Shown one piece after another: positions 1 through 10,637 of a stretch of DNA of 64,000 nucleotides. Within the stretch, counting starts at the first letter, position 1; each line of letters starts with the position of its first letter. The notes under the pieces are model-generated. The model was given only the letters and a program-made list of their open reading frames with translations. It searched no databases and was not told the origin of the DNA. Source of the stretch: Phyto melanocephala (Eukaryota > Arthropoda > Insecta > Diptera > Rhinophoridae); the NCBI GenBank assembly GCA_941918925.1, contig OW799233.1, forward strand, positions 114,697,833 to 114,761,832, in the 5' to 3' direction. A program made the translations under genes and the position numbers.

Positions 1-1489
1 ATATTGATTTTAATTAGTAGAACTCATACAACACAAATTACTTGTAGGTATTTTGAATTTCGCACTTCTCTTACCGCTTTTTTCTTCTTTGCCAAATAGC
101 TCTCAATTATTATTTTTAATACCTATGTATTACGAAAGTATACCAACAAATACACTCGCTTTTTTTAATATTTTATAATTTTTTTTATTTGGGAATTTTT
201 CTTTTGATACTTTTTTTCACAAAAAAATAAAATACAAACAATATGTGCTCATACAATGAAATGAATTTTTACATATATTTTCGTATTAAACACCAAAAAT
301 TTTTACAATATTTAATTTATATTCCCCTAAACTTTTAATCATGACTTTTTTATTAGATATTAAACTTTTTAATTTCTTATTATGATATTCAAAATTAATT
401 TTTTTTTTCTTATTTTTTAACGTTGTTTCTCTTTTTTTAATTTATCAAAATCGGAAAAACAACTTTTAAAATAACCGTCCGCATTTAGTTACGTTACGAC
501 CGCACTCTAGCAAACTCACAGCGAAAATGACTAGAGAACTAAAAGAGCTTTAGTGCAAGTGTATACAGATGTTTAGTAGCGGCTTAGTGATGGTTATAAG
601 GGTGTGTACTAAACAGTTTTATAAAGGTACTAAAATGGATACAATTGTGTTAAAAGTACATATTTTAATTAAAACAGTATGTATAAATATTTGTTTACAA
701 AAATATGTCATAAATGTAAAAAATTATACATATTTCAAAAAAATATATATAATAATACGTAATTACATATAACCTTTGAAAGAAAAATTTTACAAAAATA
801 TTTCGTTATATCAATAATCTTATATAATTAGAACAATTTTATACAATTATATATCTATGAATAATATTTGTAGAAATCTATTATTAATGAGCCCTTAAAC
901 TTTTACTCTGAAATATTCGGTATTATTACCAAATTTTTCTTGGGGCCTACTGTTTCTCTGTAGCTTCAAACTTAGAATCACAAATTTGTTTAATTTGTAA
1001 TAGGTCATCAATGCAGAGACTTGATTTCGAAATATTTAATTGGTGGAGTATAGTTCTTCCAACTATTTACTGTATAAAGTTGATCATTTAAACTTTTAAC
1101 TTTTTCAGCAATGGCGTCTTTTTATATTTACCACGGAGTGGTTCCCTGTTTTGTGAAACATTAAAATGAATATTTTGTTATATACATTATAATAATTTAT
1201 ATTCTTCCTAAGTGGAAATATTCGTATGCATTAGAAATAATAGTAAAAATTATATCTTCTACTGCACCTTCCTCACATTCCTTTATTTTGTATTTTTATT
1301 TTGCATTACAATAACCTCAATTTCTTTAAAAAATTACTTTAAATTTTATTTAGACGTAATTTTTTTCAAATATTAGATAAAATCAAGAATTTTTTATGTT
1401 AGGTAAAATTAAATAAAATTTTGCATTAAAATATTAATTAGTATTAATGTAAGTACATAATAATACCATATTAGAGTCTCAAATATATT
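1..1489. other. Gene-free AT-rich stretch
   Basis: No convincing coding exon was found. The sequence is very AT-rich with many homopolymer T and A runs. A short patch at about 470-560 is richer in G and C than its surroundings and could be a former promoter or UTR, but nothing ties it to a gene. Confidence 0.5.
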
Positions 1490-1660
1490 TAAGGGCTTCA
1501 AAATGTTGATTTCAACATACACACGGATAGACGGATTTAGCTAATTCTATTCATCTATCTATTCAGGATTCAGGTTATGTATACTTTCTAGGGTCGCAAA
1601 TAAACATTGTGAAATATCAAACGGAATGACAAAGTTATATATACACTTTAACACACTTAT
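1490..1660 (+). repeat. Fragment of the GGGTATA dispersed repeat
   Basis: This piece carries the characteristic middle and 3' part of the repeat family seen whole at 2880-3926. It has the block with the 'gttgatttcaacatacacacgg' sense, the 'gggtcgcaaat' block and 'ggaatgacaaag'. Both ends are eroded. Confidence 0.7.
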
Positions 1661-1854
1661 TTGAAGAATATATATAAATATATAAAATAAATAATACCTA
1701 TATATAAATAAATAAATAATAATAAAAAATGATATATAATAAAGATAATGAATAAAATATAAAAAAGCTTAATTAATTCTAATCATATGATTAGGCCAAT
1801 TTTTCCATCACTTCTTTTTAATTATAGATAGCACAATAATATTTAGAGATGTAG

Positions 1855-1969
1855 GGCCGTATTTATAAAAAATATTTTAGGTTTATTAAAGGCTTATTTG
1901 ACAGATGTTGTAGAGAAATTTGTCAAATAAGCCTTCAATAAACCTAAAATATATTTTATGAATACGGCC
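1855..1969. mobile_element. Snap-back (hairpin) MITE, 115 bp
   Basis: The two halves are near-perfect inverted repeats of about 50 bp. The left end begins GGCCGTATTTATAAAAA and the right end closes with ATGAATACGGCC; the inner arms carry TTTAGGTTTATTAAAGGC and its complement. The loop is about 20 bp. A decayed relative lies at 46677-46747. Superfamily unknown. Confidence 0.8.
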
Positions 1970-2879
1970 GGTAGAAATTATAATAAGAGTTAGTCACCTT
2001 ATTTTATTTTTACACTGTCTTACCTTGGTGAACAGTCTTATCGGAAAACCAAAACCTGTTACAGGAAATGAAAATAAAAAACTCTTTTAAGAAAAGTAAT
2101 GCCAAATTAAGAGTTATTATAATTATTTACGTTACATTTATAAGCCATAAACATAATTAAAAACTTAGTGGAAAGCTAAATATGTATTTTTAAAAATATT
2201 TTTAAAATGTTTTCTATTGCAATGGCAAAATACAACCAAAAATGCTTTCTTTTGCGTAATACATATACATATCGTCGTTGCTCTAACAAATTTAGTAATG
2301 TCTTTTTTACTTACTGACTTTACAGTATTAAACTGTTGTGTTATATGGTAACGTTTTAAATAAGACACGTAAAAAACTATCATACAAGCACATCGAAATG
2401 CAGATCGGATCTAGGTACTATAAATATTATTATATTAAAAAGGTGTGCTAGTTTTGTTGTACTAAAACAACAAACATAGTTTTAGGCATTCAGAATTTGG
2501 AATACAGGGAAATTGTAATACACTTGTACTAAATTGTCTTATATATTAAGAGTCAGGGCGATTTTTTGTTTGCAGTTTAAGTTAGATTAACCGATATTGA
2601 TAAAAACATAATATATGAGTTGAAAGAAATTTTTTTGCAGATGTAAAAATCTTATTCGAATTGATTCAGTATTTTTAAAGCTATAAGCTTTTAAAGTTGC
2701 TACTAACACATGCACAAAAAAAAGGTGTGTAACAACACAAAAAATGAAAAGCATGTGAAACCACCTTGTAAACACAAATTGTTCTTGCAAATATTGTTTT
2801 TTGTATGTGATATAAAAAATAAAACAGAGTATAATAACATTAACACATTTACAACTTGATTAGAACATTCAAGTATATA
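1970..2879. other. Gene-free stretch
   Basis: Only short reading frames are present on both strands, without splice context or recognisable motifs. No repeat of the families seen elsewhere was recognised. Confidence 0.45.
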
Positions 2880-3926
2880 ACAAGTAAGAGCGTTATATTC
2901 GGCCGTGACGAATCTTATATACCCTTCACAACGTGTAGTCATGCAATAACAATTGTTTGTATCACCATTCATCTCATATGAAATACGTACATATGTATAT
3001 ACTGGTTAGAATAAATGTGGCATCGAATCCCAGCTGTGCCAAAAAAATTTTATTTAATTTTATTTAATATATTATTTATATATTATAATTTTTTTTCATA
3101 TTTTTTTTTTAATTTTTTTAAAAAATTTTTTTAAACAAATTTTTATAAAATTTTTATAATATTTTTTAAAATTTTTTTTTGTAATTTTTTTTATTATTTT
3201 TTTTTTTTTTTATTTTTAATATATTTTTTTTGTAATTTTTTTATTTTTGCATGTTTTTTGCATGTATGTATTATGTATGTTGTTGTTGTAAAAAAAAAAA
3301 TAAAAAAAATATAAAAAAAAATTTAAAAAAAAATAATTAAAATATATATAATAAATATAAAACAAAAAAAAAAATAAAAAAAAAAAATTAACAAAAAAAT
3401 TTAAAAAAAAATAATAATAAAAATATAAATAATATATTAAATAAAAAAAAAAAATTAAAAAAAAAAAAATTAAAAAAAAAAACAATATAAAAAAAAATTT
3501 TTTTTTGGCTCAGCTGGGATTCGATGCCACGTTTTCTCTAACCAGTATACACGTGTGTATGTATGTATGTTGTTGTTGTAATGTTGTTTTTGTGAATAAA
3601 AAATCGAGGTGGTCGTGGGTTTGAGCTCATATCTCAGTTGTTTATGTACCGATGTTTCTGATTTTCAATACCGTTCTACTCCCGAATATTTCTGATATTT
3701 AAATACCTCACCCGGGTCCAAGCGATATCGGGGGGCTTCAAAAAGTTGATTTCAACATACACACGGACAGACGGTCAGACGGACAGACTGACAGAGCTTA
3801 ATCGACTCCCCTATTCATAAGCTTTCAGAAAATATATACTTTATGGGGTCGGAAATCAAAATTGTAGAAATTTCACACGGAATGACAAACCTATATATAC
3901 CCTTTTTCACTGTGTGAAGGGTATAA
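2880..3926 (+). mobile_element. GGGTATA repeat, copy A (probable non-autonomous rolling-circle element)
   Basis: The copy starts with CAAGTAAGAG and an ATTCGGC/GCCGAAT hairpin. It ends with a CCCTT...GAAGGGTATAA palindrome next to an A-rich flank. The centre (about 3040-3510) is almost pure T runs followed by A runs. Both sides of this core are flanked by an inverted 40-bp segment containing GGCATCGAATCCCAGCTG. Long apparent reading frames in the core are low-complexity artefacts. Confidence 0.7.
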
Positions 3927-4395
3927 AAATTTTGCAAAAATATTATAACTTTTATTTCTAACGTTATTATTAACTTAATAATTCAAATAGTGTTAATTAC
4001 TGTTCTTCCAATTGTCAAGTTACATATCCTACTTAAGGGAATTTCCTGTGTATAAATGTACCATACAACTAAGGGTTAAAAAAGTGCTGCCCACTTTATG
4101 ACAGTTTCTTTGTTTACCATTTACTGAACGAGTCACTTTTGACAGTTTATTTTTAATTGTGATAGGACGCGCAAAAAATAAAAAGACAAGTGCTTTTAAT
4201 GTAAAAATTTGTGTACAATAAACTTTAAAAATTACTGTAGGTCTTTTAAATTTACACATTCGTAAAATTTTTTCAAAACACAGTCCTATATTTAAAAAAA
4301 TAATATTAATATTTAGTCCTATATTTAACCTAAAAAACGGCTTTTTATGTATTACATATTAACATTTTAAAATTTTAATTAAAACTGATTTGAAA
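3927..4395. promoter_or_regulatory. Upstream region of Ndc1
   Basis: This 470-bp AT-rich interval lies between repeat copy A and the Ndc1 start codon. It should hold the Ndc1 promoter and 5' UTR, but no clear core-promoter motif was identified. Confidence 0.4.
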
Positions 4396-6311
4396 ATGTC
4401 TTCATTGATTGTGGAGTGCAAGAAACTTTGTCTGTACCGGTGCTTGTCTGCAGTGGCCTTAAGTATATTTATGCAATTTTTTCTCCTGGCCGTTTTTCTG
4501 CTGTTCGTGAACTTTCATGTATTTCACCCGGTTATGTGGATTACAGAGACTATACGTCTCATGCTGTCCTTTTACACATGGTTGTCTATAATGCCTTTAA
4601 TATCTTCAGTTATAATTTATGGCGTTTTATTGAGCAAATCACACCTAACGGTTAAACAATATTATGCTACCCGTTTTCGTTGGCTACTGGGTACAGCCGT
4701 CAGAAAGTTTTCTTTCTTTGCTATACATGTAGCAATGGGCTTTTTAACTTCTTGGCAATATGCTAGATATTTACATACGGATTTTAGGTAAATGTCTAGA
4801 ATATACGTAAAATAAAATTGTTTTCATTTAATTTTTTACTATAGGTCTCTTTTTTACAAATGTTATACCTTCGACTGCCTAAATACGTATTATATTTTCC
4901 TTGTGGGAGCTGGCATCTCGTCAGGCTGTTATCATTTCGTAAAGGAACATTTGCGGCAAGAACCAGAAGTAGAATATCCTTTTTTACAGGAAAACAAATT
5001 AGTCAAAATACGTTCTATGTTGTTTAGCACTTTGTACAACTCGTTGCTAAAATCATTTGTGCCTACTATCTGTTATGCCTTGGGATATTGCCTGTTAAGT
5101 GGACTGGTAAACAATCGCTTAAGTCGTTTCTTTGGAGTTGAGTTGGAAGAAAGCTTGACCTCTATTTTTGGTGTGTTTACTAACTTAAGGCTGTTATTTT
5201 ATGCCTGGATTTTGTCTTCACAAATTCTAAGCAATATGAATTTGATGCAAAACTTCTTCTCAATCTATTTGGCTGAAGAAAAGCATTTTGTTATCGAAAA
5301 GAATTCAGTAGTACTTGAAGGTCAAAAAGAGATTACTTTGGTAGAGGCCCTTGGTATGTCTCAGGTGCCTCTGGTGCAAAATTTAGCAGCTTTGGAATTA
5401 TTTTCAATAGCTTCTTCACACATGTCAAGTAAACGGCAGGATATATTTGCTCTGACAGTACCAGGTAAGTTTTTTCAAGCTCCTAAATGTCTTATTTTAT
5501 ATTTTAATATTATTAAGGCTTTTCATATATAAATCCTTATTAAAAATGTGCTAACTTTGTTTTACCAGGAGGCCATCCTTACAATTGGAATCAAATTTCT
5601 GGTCAATGTTTGTCTCTTATTAATGCATTTATTGAAGAATTAACAACATCGGTAAAGAATATATCAACCATGAAAACTTCTCCTTTATTTGCTTACACCG
5701 ACAAACCTACCGCCACCGAAGCAGCCCAAAAAATTCTATTGCGACAATACAATGAAATCTATGGCATACGTAGAATGGTTACTGAATGTCCTACCACAAA
5801 CATTCATTCTACTGCATCATCACAAATACCATCAAAAACACCCAGTGCAGTGCAACGCATCAACGCTCATTTTGAACACATGTCTAGGCAACTGGAGCAA
5901 GCTCTTAATACCGCATTTCGTACAATACCTGGTCTGTTCTATATGTTTGGAGAATCTGACGGTGCCAAAACAGCCTTTTTACTATCCAACTCACAAGTTA
6001 TTGTTTGGCTGACTCAGGCACTGGCTGGCATTTGTGTCTCTTCTATAGTTGAAGATAAATATGGAGTGGTGCAAGTATCATTGCCTCAAATTATAAGGGC
6101 CCTGTTAAAACTAAAAGCTGAATTGGATAAACTTAATAATGTGAACTTGAATGGAAAAAAATTGGACAGAAATTTAATTACTTTAAAAAATGCCGTTAAA
6201 CGCAGTCTCTATAAAATTACTTCCGTGTTTGGTGATTATTTGCGTGATCTATTTGATGATCCCTTGGAAATACGTACTTTGAATTGCTTTACAAATTATC
6301 AGGATATTTAA
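4396..6311 (+). CDS. Ndc1: Nucleoporin Ndc1, complete (three exons)
   Basis: Ndc1 is a transmembrane nucleoporin that anchors the nuclear pore complex in the pore membrane and helps insert new pores. Exons are 4396-4787, 4845-5464 and 5569-6311, joined by 57- and 104-bp introns with GT/AG ends (gtaaat...tatag; gtaagt...accag). Phases agree and give 584 residues, close to the usual fly and vertebrate size. About six hydrophobic segments fill the first 270 residues (for example near 16-38, 58-80 and 102-122), followed by a soluble C-terminal half. The family signature PGGHPYNW sits exactly across the exon 2/3 junction, followed by an 'IS.QCL.LINAFIEEL' helix as in animal Ndc1. The ATG at 4396 is the only sensible start. 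The C-terminal gene end faces the OPA3 gene. Seen: frame, splicing and motif. Inferred: function from family. Confidence 0.9.
4788..4844 (+). other. Ndc1 intron 1
   Basis: A 57-bp phase-2 intron with donor gtaaat and acceptor ctatag. Removing it joins AG|G to make an arginine codon and keeps the frame open. Confidence 0.85.
5465..5568 (+). other. Ndc1 intron 2
   Basis: A 104-bp phase-1 intron with a perfect gtaagt donor and a ttttaccag acceptor. The junction creates the glycine pair of the PGGHP motif. Confidence 0.88.
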
Positions 6312-7514
6312 CACGGAATAATTTATAACTTAAAATATTAAATGTCTGATATATACTTAAAAAAAGAACAAAAATTTCAGGTATTTCATTATAAATTTTT
6401 AAGTATGTATACTCAAATTTTATACAATAGTACTAATATATTTAAAACTCTAAGTTTGACTTGTTGGCAAAAACAAATATACATACCTTCCTGTTCTGCA
6501 TTTGGAGTCGCTTCGCATTGTTATAAACAACAGCACTGCAATGACAATTCCTAACAATTTAATTTTACTCGATTGTATTATTTCTTCTTCGATTTCAGAA
6601 ATGTTTTACCTCAATCCTTATAAACGTTAATTATTATTCTCTATTGATCTATTTGTGAATTTAATTTTAAGTTTTATTTTTTATAAGCATTAAGATTTGT
6701 TTGTTTTCCCCGATTATTTCTCAACAAAATTGTTAAAAAGGAATATTTTTATATAATAAAATTTACCTAAACTATTTTATATTGTGACTATTTATTAAAT
6801 TGTGTGTTTAAAGCAAAAATTTAGTAAGTAATATAGGTTGAAACACAATTATTCTGGTAATGTACTGATTGAATGTTTTTAAATATGAGATTAGCTTTAT
6901 TAGAAAACTGCAGATATTATTGATTCCTTTTTAAGCTTTCCCTATGTAAACATATTGACTACTACTATTAAAAATAATGAATTAAACGATATGGTGTTGT
7001 ACTTGTTCGGAAGTTCTTTTGAGATTAGAATTAAATCAAATGCCATTGCACAACAAATTTGCTAACAAAATATGAATTTATATCGATATTAAAAATATAT
7101 GTATGTATATATGTATAATATTAAGAAAAACATTTACGTTGAAGTTTTATGGACACATAGAAAAGTGAAATGGCGTTCGTTCATAAGGCCACAACTTGAG
7201 AACTAGCAGACCTGTTTTACTTTTTGTTCTTAAATTAAAGAATAAAAACTTGTCGGTTTTTAGATATGATATTTTTATTACTAAGGATGACGATTGAAAA
7301 ATATTTGTAGACCAAAAAAAATTACTTTTCTTTAATCAAGATTTTAAAGAAAATTTGTTACTGGTATTGTAAACACATTATGAATTCACATTTATTTTAT
7401 AACAAAAAACAAAAAATTTGTTTATTTTTCTTAATATTAAAAAATATATACATATATAAACACAACTATATCCAAATAGTTCCTACAAAATTTGAAGCTA
7501 AAACTAAATTTTGT
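6312..7514. other. Convergent intergenic region with 3' UTRs
   Basis: This region separates the 3' ends of Ndc1 and the OPA3-like gene. An AATAAA hexamer at 6755-6760 is a candidate Ndc1 polyadenylation signal. No other gene was seen. Confidence 0.55.
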
Positions 7515-7681
7515 TTAAAATGCTCTAATCATATAGGAAATGTTTTGTATTTTAACAGGATTTTCATCTTTTGACATATTGCTTTCGATGGCAATGGTGG
7601 TAGATTGTGGTGGCATATTTTGTAATGGCAAAGGCGAGTTAATCATTTGAAGAAGTGTAGAATTTGTTTTTTTCACAGCGC
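7515..7681 (-). CDS. Alternative last exon of the OPA3-like gene (isoform B)
   Basis: On the minus strand an acceptor (ATATTTGTAG) is followed by 54 open codons ending in TAA at 7515-7517. Exon 3 of the OPA3-like gene ends with one nucleotide of a codon. This exon supplies the other two (G|GC, Gly), so splicing 3-to-5 preserves the frame and predicts a 206-residue isoform. The tail begins AVKKTNSTLLQMINSP and is rich in Gln, Asn, Ser and Pro, with no coiled coil, unlike the tail encoded at 8093-8433. Codon use looks coding, and the acceptor phase match would occur by chance one time in three. No transcript evidence is available here. It could also be a remnant of a third-party exon. Confidence 0.6.
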
Positions 7682-7999
7682 CTACAAATATTTAAAAGAG
7701 AAAAATAAAAAAATAAGAAATGTTAAAAAAAAAACAATTTTGTTTATTTTTTTAATACATTTTTAGTATTATTATAATTACTTTTATTTTATAGTTTAAC
7801 AGGTTTGCATTAAATAAAATTAAAAATAGGAAAACAGCAAAGCATATTTTAATAAAACTTAGATTTTTTTAATTATACAAAAAAAACTTTGTTTTGATAA
7901 ATACTTGTACAAATCCACTAAGTACCAACTATTATATTTTTTGTTTGTTTTTAAAAAGAAAAATATTGTTTAACAATAATATAGTTCAAAACTATACGA
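7682..7999. other. Intron or 3' UTR between the two alternative last exons
   Basis: AT-rich sequence with no reading frame of note. It would be the 3' UTR of isoform A and intron sequence of isoform B. Confidence 0.5.
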
Positions 8000-8092
8000 C
8001 TAATCTCTTCCCGAATCTAAAGAGGAGACAGCTAAATCAATTTCATATTTAAGTTTAGCTAAAGCGTTCGTAAGCTCTATATTCTCTGAAAG
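8000..8092 (-). other. In-frame coding-like extension after the TGA of the OPA3-like gene
   Basis: Directly after the TGA at 8093-8095 the same frame continues for 30 codons to TAG at 8000-8002. It starts LSENIELTNALAKLKYEIDL and keeps a heptad-like spacing of Leu, Ile and Ala that continues the preceding segment. The stop is followed by C (TGAC), a leaky context known from dipteran readthrough genes. Alternatives are a recent nonsense mutation or an assembly error. Confidence 0.6.
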
Positions 8093-9719
8093 TCATTGTT
8101 TTAAAGTAGCACGTTCTGTGGCAGCCTTAATAACTAATATCTCATCGTCTGTATTGTCTTTCGAAACTTCTGTTGCGTTTTGCAAGGGATCTTTTGTGAT
8201 TTGTATAGTTTCTAAAGGAGTGAATACTAGTTGTTTAGATGAAGTTTGCGCTTTAACATTGGTGAATACTTGGGTTTCTAAGAAGTATAATGCTCTCATA
8301 ACAAGGCTACCTTCTGGATTATAGGGTGAAATTCTGTTGTGATGTGAATGTGGCGATTGATCTGGTGTGTCTGGGTTAAATGGCTGATATTGTTGTATTC
8401 TATCTTTGGTCCATCTGAAAATTGAACGTGATTCTGGAAAAGGAAAATCGAGGACGATTAAAATGAGAAAAAAAAAAAAATTTATATTAAAAAGCAATGG
8501 AAAATTAAATAATAATGAGGAATTCAAAAATCTAAAGAATAATGAAGAAAAACTTATAGGCACATTAACTATTCTATTAGAAACAAATTAAGTTTGATTA
8601 CATCAAAGATTTTAATTCTTTTATTTGTTCTACTTAAATTGTGTTTATTCCGTACCCTCTTTCTTTAAATATTAAAGCACATTGTAGCAAGTTATTTGAA
8701 ATTTATTTTAATTTTTTATTTCCTAATAGTGTAATTTTTTTTATAATTTTTGTAAATAATAAAATTTTTCAGCACTTACCTATGTCGGCTAAAACTCTGG
8801 TCATTTCTCTTAATTGGGCATCTTGACGCTCCAAGCGGAATGTCATTTCCGCCAGACGATTAGTAAGCTCATCTTTTTCTAATTTTGCCTTTTCTTGTTT
8901 CTTAGTCTCATTGCTAGTTTGTCTAAAATTTTACGGGCAAAAATTTAGTATTAGTAAAGGGTAATATGAGGTTACAATATAACTTATTTAAAAGCTTGAA
9001 GGTAAGGAATCACTTCAAAATAATCATGTATTAATTTAGAAAATTAAAAAATTTAACATAAAAAACTCATTTTTAAATCATAAGTTATATGCTACTTATT
9101 GCGTTTTTTAAAGATTTATTTAGATTAATAAGAAAAAATTAAAGTTTTGAATTTTAAAAAGAAGATTCTAAATCAATGAGTATATTGTTATCTTAAAACG
9201 CTCTAGCTACTTGAAATGTTATCGACTGTAGTTAGTTCCGCAGTGTTTAAATATATTTAAAATAGATTTCCCAGAATAAAAATAGCTTTATTATAAGCAA
9301 TATTATTAAACAAATTTGCGTTAACATTGTTTTACCTGGCATATTCAAATATCAATAGACCTGCACCAATGGTAAATATAATAAATTCACCCAATAAATT
9401 GGCTCCTAGCTCCACAGCCATAGCTTCTGTTAGTGGTGGAACATTAACAGGTTTACCCAAATTTAAGGCCCACATTTTTGTTTTAACCTCAACCCAATTG
9501 TAAACTAAAAATATAAAAAAAGTTTTAGGAGACACCAATAACACTGCAGCAAGATAACAAATTAAAAATAAACTTACGCTGAGCCGGTGGCATGCAAACA
9601 TAGTTACGAAATAGTGGATGTTCTTTGGCTTTAGCTTTAATTATATTAGCTATGGGTTTACTTATTTGTTTAATAGCCAACACACCTAATTTGGCTGCTG
9701 GAAAGGCGCCTATTACCAT
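8093..9719 (-). CDS. OPA3: OPA3-like mitochondrial protein, isoform A (four exons)
   Basis: OPA3-family proteins are small mitochondrial membrane proteins, linked in humans to optic atrophy and 3-methylglutaconic aciduria; their biochemical role is uncertain. Exons (minus strand) are 9719-9578, 9504-9336, 8922-8780 and 8433-8093, all with GT/AG introns and matching phases, giving 264 residues. The N-terminal half is diagnostic: MVIGAFPAAKLG start, ISKPIAN, a CMPPAQLYNWVEVKTKM block spanning exons 1 and 2, then an AVELGANLLGE...FEYAR membrane-associated segment ending exon 2. Exon 3 encodes a charged coiled coil (about residues 105-150). Exon 4 adds a fly-type tail absent from human OPA3, with a PDQSPHSHHN stretch. 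The start ATG at 9719 fits the family's conserved N-terminus. Oddities: the frame continues past the TGA, and a second possible last exon lies at 7515-7681. Confidence 0.88.
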
Positions 9720-10112
9720 GACTTTTTATTTAATGTAATCTAAAAAATTAATTAAGAAAAACTGCTATTATTAATTACAGCAAAAAGGTTTACGATGAAT
9801 CTTTTTATTTTGTCCATCTGTTTGGCAAATTTGTCAAACAGCTGTTAATAATGTGAAAGTGATACCAAGTTGCTCCCACCAGTATTGAAGTATCAAAGAC
9901 AAAACTTGCTAAAACTTGGCATTACTGATTGATCGTTTGCGCGCTTTTTATTGACATTTATTTGTAAACAAATAAATATTTTATTAAATCGTGTTTCATT
10001 CTAGCAGTGCTTTGTATTTTTTTTTAATTAAAAGTGTATTTTTGTTAAATAAATATCTGAATTTATTTTAAACTTTAACTTCCATCATTACCACTATAAA
10101 TTTCTTATAAAA
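9720..10112. promoter_or_regulatory. Divergent promoter region of the OPA3-like and PolA2 genes
   Basis: The start codons of the two genes are 393 bp apart and point away from each other, so this interval must hold both 5' UTRs and promoters. It contains paired tttgtaaac and tttgtcaaac-type motifs, but I could not assign a defined core element. Confidence 0.6.
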
Positions 10113-10637
10113 ATGGATGCTGAATTAAAACAACAGTTTGATGATATGGGAATTGAGCCTTTGCAGGATGTAGTTGACAGATGTAGGTTTTATATTTTCA
10201 AATATTTGAAAACATATTTTTATATAAATTTATACAATTTATTTTTTACAGCTGTCGAACTTTGTATTACTTATCATATTGAGGATGCTGCCGAATTTGT
10301 TGAACAATGGGTTGCTTTCAGTATATCTAACTTGAATGGTGCGGAACCATCCTTAGAGAATCTCAACGAGTTTGAACGTAAAGTTTTTCAAACAAAACGT
10401 GAAAAGGAACTTTTAGCTGCCAGCAAGAAAAAAGGAAACAAATTGCCTTCAGCTATAGCTAATCTTACTCATTTAAACGATATCGCTGTTAATTCTAATC
10501 CTCTTGCTATGTACGGTGTGGAGGATGATGAAGTAATGGATGACTATATACCGGATATAATTGGTGTCGGTAGCAGCACAACTTTTAATGAAAGCGAAAA
10601 TGTGCCAGGAACGCCGACGGTTTGTCGTACACCTAAG
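10113..10637 (+). CDS. PolA2: DNA polymerase alpha B subunit, N-terminal part only
   Basis: This is the 5' part of the gene for the regulatory (B) subunit of the DNA polymerase alpha-primase complex. Exon 1 is 10113-10182 and exon 2 is 10252-10637, separated by a 69-bp intron (gtaggt...ttacag) of phase 1. The product starts MDAELKQQFDDMGIE and continues VELCITYHIEDAAEFVEQW and 'LNEFERKVF', matching the small helical N-terminal domain that binds the catalytic subunit. An acidic, Ser/Thr-Pro linker follows (PGTPTVCRTPK), as in homologues where it is a kinase target. Exon 2 closes at a perfect AAG|gtaagt donor in phase 0. About 400 further residues (OB fold and calcineurin-like domain) should follow but were not found in this window, so the gene is either split by a huge intron or is a fragment. 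Confidence 0.75.

Noticed and set aside
3216..3485. 89-codon minus-strand frame rich in Phe, Leu and Tyr
   Set aside because: It is the A-rich half of the A/T core of repeat copy A, pure low-complexity sequence.
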